Below, piece by piece: positions 37,486 through 41,362 of a stretch of 41,362 bases of DNA. This DNA is from Streptococcus sp. 263_SSPC (GTDB taxonomy: Bacteria > Bacillota > Bacilli > Lactobacillales > Aerococcaceae), in contig NZ_JVNU01000022.1 of the NCBI RefSeq assembly GCF_001071995.1, positions 1-41,362 on the forward strand, given 5' to 3'. How positions within the stretch are numbered: the stretch's first letter is position 1; each line of letters opens with the position of its first letter. The notes beneath the pieces are model-generated. The model searched no databases. It was given only the letters and a program-made list of their open reading frames with translations, and was not told the DNA's origin. A program made the position numbers and the translations under genes.

Positions 37486-38739
37486 ATGAATGCTGAAATC
37501 ATTGCAGTTGGTACAGAGTTACTAATGGGGCAAATTGTGAACACGAATAGTGCATACCTAGCCCAAGAATTAGCAAAAAATTCAATTCCAACATACTATC
37601 AACAAGTGGTTGGGGATAATGAAGAAAGAATGTATGAAGCGATTGAATTAGCCGCTTCAAGAAGTGAGTTGATTATTTTATCTGGAGGTCTTGGACCAAC
37701 GACAGATGATATTACGAAACAAGTACTGGCGCGATTTTTAAATGTGCCACTTGTCGAAGATGAGGCAGCTCTTCAAAAAGTGATCGATTTTCACGTGCGT
37801 TCTCATCGCGACATGAGTGAAAATAATCGTAGACAGGCACTCGCATTCGAGGGCGGTACTGTTTTTAAAAATCATAATGGACTTGCAGTTGGTTGTGGTT
37901 TTGAAAAAGATGGCCGACAATTCATTGTTCTACCTGGACCACCAAATGAATTAAAAATGATGATGCAAAAAGAAGTGTTGCCTTTCTTAAGAAAAAAAGT
38001 GGGCAAAGTGGATTTATTCGAATCTCGTTACTTACGTTTCTTTGGAATTGGAGAATCTCGATTAGTAACCATTTTAGACAATCTAATTGAAGAACAAACA
38101 AATCCAACGATTGCACCATATGCCGGTAAATTCGAAGTGATGCTTCGCTTAACCGCTAACGGGAAAACAGAAGAAGAGTGCACAGAACTTCTTGACGGAA
38201 TGGAACTTCTAATTCAATCGCAAGTAGGAGAATTCTTCTATGGATACGGCGACCATAATACATTACAAGAAGTCACTGTTGATTTACTAAAAGAATCAGG
38301 ACTCACGATTGCCTCTGCTGAAAGTTTAACAGGAGGACTGTTTGCAGCAAGTGTCGTGGCGTTCGAAGGAAGCTCCGCCTATTTCCAAGGGGGAACAGTC
38401 GCTTATCAACGAGAAGCGAAAGAAACGCAACTAGGAATCGACAGTACCTTGCTCGATCAATACGGAATGGTCAGTGCAGAATGTGCCAAAGCCATGGCTG
38501 AACAAGCAAGACTTCATTATCAAAGTGATTTAGGAATTTCATTTACGGGAGTTGCAGGGCCTGGCGAAATGGAAGGAAAAGAAGTCGGAACAATTTTCGT
38601 CGCATTAGCTTCTCAAGCAGATGTCGAAGTTCTTGAATTACACCTTGCACGTACTCGTAACGATAATCGTGAATTCGCGGTACAATATGGATGGAATTTA
38701 CTTAGAAAATATTTATTAAAACAAGTCCGAACAAAATAA
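37486..38739 (+). CDS. cinA: Competence/damage-inducible protein CinA
   Basis: A 417-residue two-domain protein. The N-terminal MoaB/MogA-like domain (about 1-170) starts NAEIIAVGTELLMGQIVNTN and contains LSGGLGPTTDDITK. The C-terminal domain (about 250-415) has ASAESLTGGLFAASVV and the SFTGVAGPG signature of the nicotinamide-nucleotide deamidase family. In streptococci CinA brings RecA to the membrane during transformation. ATG 37486 with AAGGAAGG is chosen; a frame extended to TTG 37441 lies within the preceding terminator. Confidence 0.95.
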   Translation: MNAEIIAVGTELLMGQIVNTNSAYLAQELAKNSIPTYYQQVVGDNEERMYEAIELAASRSELIILSGGLGPTTDDITKQVLARFLNVPLVEDEAALQKVIDFHVRSHRDMSENNRRQALAFEGGTVFKNHNGLAVGCGFEKDGRQFIVLPGPPNELKMMMQKEVLPFLRKKVGKVDLFESRYLRFFGIGESRLVTILDNLIEEQTNPTIAPYAGKFEVMLRLTANGKTEEECTELLDGMELLIQSQVGEFFYGYGDHNTLQEVTVDLLKESGLTIASAESLTGGLFAASVVAFEGSSAYFQGGTVAYQREAKETQLGIDSTLLDQYGMVSAECAKAMAEQARLHYQSDLGISFTGVAGPGEMEGKEVGTIFVALASQADVEVLELHLARTRNDNREFAVQYGWNLLRKYLLKQVRTK

Positions 38740-38751
38740 GAACAAATGTTC
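38740..38751. promoter_or_regulatory. LexA (SOS) box before recA
   Basis: GAACAAATGTTC is a perfect GAAC-N4-GTTC palindrome and continues with G, agreeing with the Gram-positive CGAACnnnnGTTYG box except its first base. It is 9 bases upstream of the recA -35. Confidence 0.82.
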
Positions 38752-38760
38752 GCATATTGC

Positions 38761-38790
38761 TTGCGCATGGAATAGAACATAGTGTACAAT
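38761..38790 (+). promoter_or_regulatory. Promoter of recA
   Basis: TTGCGC (38761-38766), 18 bases, TACAAT (38785-38790), 34 bases before the recA ATG. Confidence 0.65.
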
Positions 38791-38824
38791 ATGTTTGACT
38801 TAAAATTCGTGGAGGAATTAAAAC

Positions 38825-39871
38825 ATGGCAGAAAATGAAAATCGTCAAAGAGCATTGGAAGATGCGCTAAAGAAAATTGAAAAGAGCTACGGTAAAGGTG
38901 CCGTAATGAAATTAGGAGAAAAAGTAGATACACAAATTCAAACAGTATCTTCAGGTTCTCTAGCATTAGATATCGCATTAGGCGTAGGTGGATTCCCACG
39001 TGGACGTATTATCGAAGTATACGGACCAGAATCTTCAGGTAAAACAACAGTGGCATTGCACGCTGTTGCGGAAGTTCAAAAACGTGGTGGAGTGGCAGCG
39101 TTTATCGATGCTGAGCATGCTCTAGATCCAGAATACGCAAAAGCTTTAGGCGTAAACATTGATGAATTATTATTATCTCAACCAGATACAGGGGAACAAG
39201 GATTAGGAATTGCAGATGCTTTAGTATCATCAGGAGCTGTTGACATCGTTATTGTCGACTCAGTTGCTGCGTTAGTTCCACGTGCCGAAATCGATGGCGA
39301 CATGGGGCAATCACACGTAGGTCTTCAAGCTCGTTTAATGTCTCAAGCATTACGTAAATTATCAGGATCAATTAACAAAACAAAAACAATCGCAATCTTT
39401 ATCAACCAAATCCGTGAAAAAGTGGGCGTTATGTTTGGAAACCCTGAAACAACACCTGGTGGACGTGCGTTGAAATTCTACGCGACTGTTCGTTTAGAAG
39501 TACGTCGTGCAGACCAAATCAAACAAGGTACTGAAATTTTAGGGAACCAAACTAAAATCAAAGTTGTTAAAAATAAAGTGGCTCCACCATTTAAAACAGC
39601 TGTTGTGGATATTATGTATGGAGAAGGGATTTCTCAACTTGGGGAATTACTCGACATGGCAGCAGACCTCGATTTCGTGAAGAAGAGTGGTGCATGGTAC
39701 GCTTATAACGACGAGAAGATTGGTCAAGGTCGTGAAAATGCTAAAGCATACTTGGCAGACCATCCAGAAGTCGTTGCCGACTTGAATCAAAAAGTTCGTG
39801 CCCACTATGGCATTGGAGTAGCAGCTCCTGTCGAAGTGGAAGAAGAAGGACAAACAAGTTTATTAGACTAA
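38825..39871 (+). CDS. recA: RecA recombinase
   Basis: A 348-residue DNA strand-exchange ATPase for recombination, repair, SOS signalling and transformation. Walker A is GPESSGKT, Walker [18 protein letters not shown], loop 1 [20 protein letters not shown], and loop 2 after [20 protein letters not shown]. The C-terminus is acidic ([12 protein letters not shown]). GTGGAGG precedes the ATG. An insertion sequence begins 24 bases after its stop, where the natural terminator would be expected. Confidence 0.98.
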   Translation: MAENENRQRALEDALKKIEKSYGKGAVMKLGEKVDTQIQTVSSGSLALDIALGVGGFPRGRIIEVYGPESSGKTTVALHAVAEVQKRGGVAAFIDAEHALDPEYAKALGVNIDELLLSQPDTGEQGLGIADALVSSGAVDIVIVDSVAALVPRAEIDGDMGQSHVGLQARLMSQALRKLSGSINKTKTIAIFINQIREKVGVMFGNPETTPGGRALKFYATVRLEVRRADQIKQGTEILGNQTKIKVVKNKVAPPFKTAVVDIMYGEGISQLGELLDMAADLDFVKKSGAWYAYNDEKIGQGRENAKAYLADHPEVVADLNQKVRAHYGIGVAAPVEVEEEGQTSLLD

Positions 39872-39895
39872 TCAATGAAAAGAATCGAGCGCTTC

Positions 39896-39920
39896 TGATA
39901 TGTACCCAGAATCCTGGACA
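39896..39920 (+). repeat. IS terminal inverted repeat, left
   Basis: 25 bp beginning TGATATGTACCC and ending CTGGACA. It agrees with the complement of the right end at 20 of 25 positions. Confidence 0.88.
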
Positions 39921-39929
39921 CATTAATAA

Positions 39930-40730
39930 TTAAGCTGAACGCATGGATGTTTCCCTGTATTGAACAGGGGACATCCATTTTGTTTTTTCTTGAATTCTTT
40001 TGTTATTGTAATAATCTATATAATCTTTAACTGCCGTTTGAAATTCCTTAAAGGTAGAATATTGCTTTTCCAAACCATAGAACATTTCGTTTTTCATTCT
40101 GGCGAAAAACGTTTCTATAATGCAATTATCATAACAATTTCCTTTTCGAGACATTGATTGAATAATTCCTCGTTCTTTTAATGACTGTTGATAAAATGCG
40201 TGTTGATATTGCCAACCTTGATCAGAATGGAGAATCAATCCATTTACATTAGGGAATTTTTTGAAAGCTTTATTTAACATCCTTTGAATCTGTTCTAAGT
40301 TGGGACTTAGAGAAAGATCATAGGAGATTATTTCATTAGTAGACATATCTAAAATTGGAGAAAAGAAACATTTTCCCCAAGGAAAAGTGAATTGAGATAC
40401 ATCTGTACTCCATTTTTGAAGTGGCCTATCGGCCGTAAAATCTCTGTTAATAATATTATCAGCAACTTTCCCAACATTGCCTTGATAAGAATGGTATTTC
40501 TCTTTAGGGCGTTTTCCAAACAATCCATTTATATGCATAAGACGTTGAACTCTTTTATGATTAACAACGTGACCTCTCCGGCAAAGTTCTTGGTAAATTC
40601 TTCTTACGCCATATCTACCTTTATTTTCATGAAATATTTTTTTGATTTCTGATAATAAAACACCATTTTTCTCAGCCACAGCATCAACTCTATTCAATTC
40701 AAAATAGTAAGTAGATTTCGCCATTTTCAT
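39930..40730 (-). CDS. IS150-type transposase OrfB (DDE catalytic part)
   Basis: 266 residues from the first in-frame ATG, but probably made mainly as an OrfAB fusion by -1 frameshift from orfA; the frame is open back to the slip site at 40841. The HTH_21-like start AKSTYYFELNR and RGHVVNHKRVQRLM are followed by the rve integrase core. The DDE triad is visible in STDVSQFTF (Asp), LHSDQGWQYQ (Asp) and DNCIIETFFARMKNE (Glu). It cuts and joins the IS ends. Full length and no stop codons suggest the element can still move. Confidence 0.94.
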   Translation of the reverse strand: MKMAKSTYYFELNRVDAVAEKNGVLLSEIKKIFHENKGRYGVRRIYQELCRRGHVVNHKRVQRLMHINGLFGKRPKEKYHSYQGNVGKVADNIINRDFTADRPLQKWSTDVSQFTFPWGKCFFSPILDMSTNEIISYDLSLSPNLEQIQRMLNKAFKKFPNVNGLILHSDQGWQYQHAFYQQSLKERGIIQSMSRKGNCYDNCIIETFFARMKNEMFYGLEKQYSTFKEFQTAVKDYIDYYNNKRIQEKTKWMSPVQYRETSMRSA

Positions 40731-40759
40731 CGCTTTAAGAAGATGTTTTAGTTGGTATC

Positions 40760-41314
40760 CTATTTCTCGTAATTCTTTGATGACCGCTGCTTTCTCGCCT
40801 TGAGAAGCGCAGCTTCCTGTTCTTTTCTCAAGGCTCTCAGTTTTTTTATAACAGCAATTTCAGCTTCTAAATATGCATTTCGTTTACGTAATCTAACTAA
40901 TTCTTCTCGTTCGGATTCTGAAAGGTTATCAGGCACATCTTTTTTATTCATAATAGGCTCCTTAGATAATGGTCGTCGTCTTTTCTTATTCTTTAAACCA
41001 TTATATCCATAAGTTTTATACTTGTGAACCCAAGAACCTAATAATCCGACACTTATTCCCGCTGGAAAAGCAACCTCTGATAGAGCTTTCCCATTTAAAA
41101 CCTGTAAAACAAATGTCAATTTTTCATCTACCGTCCAATTTCTTTGTTTTTTGACACGCTCCAATCCTTTAGGACCATGAATCTTTTCAATTTTATCCCA
41201 ATTCAATATTTTTCTTCTAAAACTCTCTTGCATAACATTTTCAGGAGTTTCTACCCATGTTCCTTTCCGATATAATTCGACACATTTCATTTTGAATTCG
41301 AATGAGTAACGCAT
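40760..41314 (-). CDS. IS150-type OrfA (DNA-binding part)
   Basis: 184 residues. The N-terminal part has two HTH-type segments (FEFKMKCVELYRKG and LTFVLQVLNGKALSEVAF...GISVGLLGSWVHKY), then a basic KNKKRRRPLS stretch and a leucine-zipper-like coil (ESEREELVRLRKRNAYLEAE). Inside the coil the codons ATA AAA AAA C form the slip site. AAAGGGGG lies 8 bases before the ATG, within a 15-bp hairpin. Confidence 0.92.
   Translation of the reverse strand: MRYSFEFKMKCVELYRKGTWVETPENVMQESFRRKILNWDKIEKIHGPKGLERVKKQRNWTVDEKLTFVLQVLNGKALSEVAFPAGISVGLLGSWVHKYKTYGYNGLKNKKRRRPLSKEPIMNKKDVPDNLSESEREELVRLRKRNAYLEAEIAVIKKLRALRKEQEAALLKARKQRSSKNYEK
40841..40847 (-). other. Programmed -1 frameshift site (A7) of the transposase
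   Basis: On the minus strand A-AAA-AAA follows the orfA frame as X-XXY-YYZ and is followed by C. Slipping back one base opens a stop-free frame of 37 codons up to the orfB ATG, giving an OrfAB of about 461 residues. Confidence 0.82.
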
Positions 41315-41320
41315 AATAAA

Positions 41321-41355
41321 TACCCCCTTTACTGGTTTGTCCAGTAAAGGGGGTA
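41321..41355. repeat. 15-bp hairpin at the IS right end covering the orfA ribosome site
   Basis: TACCCCCTTTACTGG (41321-41335) and CCAGTAAAGGGGGTA (41341-41355) are exact complements with a 5-base loop. The orfA ribosome site (AAAGGGGG on the minus strand) is one arm. Confidence 0.9.
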
Positions 41356-41362
41356 CATATCA
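41338..41362 (-). repeat. IS terminal inverted repeat, right
   Basis: On the minus strand it reads TGATATGTACCCCCTTTACT then GGACA, matching the left end at 20 of 25 positions. Confidence 0.88.

Larger units (their letters stand above)
39896..41362 (-). mobile_element. Complete IS3-family (IS150-like) insertion sequence
   Basis: 1467 bp from TG at 39896 to CA at 41362, with the transposase genes on the minus strand. Left end TGATATGTACCC and right end GGGTACATATCA form terminal inverted repeats with the TG...CA ends of IS3 elements. orfA and orfB are intact and linked by an A7 slippery site. The element starts 24 bases after recA. Its right end is also the last base of the window, so the target duplication cannot be checked (the left flank ends in TTC). 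Confidence 0.93.

Noticed and set aside
39872-39895. Remnant of a recA terminator split by the IS
   Set aside because: GAATCGAGCGCTTC looks like part of a stem but the 24 bases left are too few to show a terminator.

Overview
The window looks like chromosomal DNA of a low-GC Gram-positive bacterium of the order Lactobacillales. The gene orders point there: 5-formyl-THF cyclo-ligase/rhomboid/glcK, comGA-GG, and rodZ-pgsA-cinA-recA. So do the LPXTG surface protein, the lactose/cellobiose-type PTS, the M-box in front of an MgtA-type ATPase and the many extended -10 promoters. My inference is Granulicatella or a close Carnobacteriaceae relative, but no rRNA is present to settle it. Almost every gene is intact; the only truncated one is the surface protein cut by the left edge.

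Layout. 1-861: C-terminal part of a Thr/Pro-rich repeat protein with an LPNTG sorting signal. 1019-2884: xpaC-telA pair. 3077-4047: two small membrane proteins, one with a cytosolic HTH-like domain and one with an MltG-like N-domain but no catalytic domain. 4174-5967: oligoendopeptidase F. 6015-11213: a sugar locus, with gntR-manA on the minus strand diverging from a phospho-beta-glucosidase and PTS EIIC-EIIB-EIIA operon; a GTCTAGAC-type operator overlaps the -35 of the plus-strand promoter. 11284-11469: a strongly paired, non-coding segment, probably a structured RNA. 11586-14859: an HD-phosphohydrolase/5-formyl-THF cyclo-ligase fusion, rhomboid protease, glucokinase and a rhodanese-like protein lacking the usual cysteine.

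14901-24660: a second sugar locus. A YesN/YesM two-component system (minus strand) diverges from an LplB/LplC/solute-binding-protein ABC importer, a YesL-family protein and a cytosolic GH31 glycosidase. Near-identical direct repeats about five helical turns apart lie in front of the importer. The locus has no ABC ATPase, so a shared one elsewhere is implied. 24745-25380: DUF6287-type lipoprotein (minus). 25452-28485: Mg2+-transport P-type ATPase behind an M-box riboswitch, its terminator, and then a 27-codon upstream ORF whose ribosome binding site lies inside a perfect inverted repeat. 28578-29559: Ohr and a GNAT acetyltransferase. 29609-29677: perfect palindromes in a convergent gap. 29683-31143: an unrecognised 486-residue protein under a promoter containing a good CcpA site. 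31318-31800: VanZ-like protein.

31913-35882: complete comGA-GG operon for the competence pseudopilus. 35973-39871: rodZ, pgsA, cinA, recA, with a LexA-type SOS box before recA. 39896-41362: a complete IS3/IS150-type insertion sequence placed 24 bp after recA; its right end coincides exactly with the window end. Its transposase would be made by -1 frameshifting, and its right-end hairpin would hide the transposase ribosome binding site in transcripts entering from outside.

Main points for a second look: the riboswitch plus upstream-ORF arrangement before the Mg2+ ATPase, the HD/cyclo-ligase fusion, the structured RNA at 11284-11469, the phased repeats before the YesMN-controlled importer, and the palindromes beside the unknown 486-residue protein.
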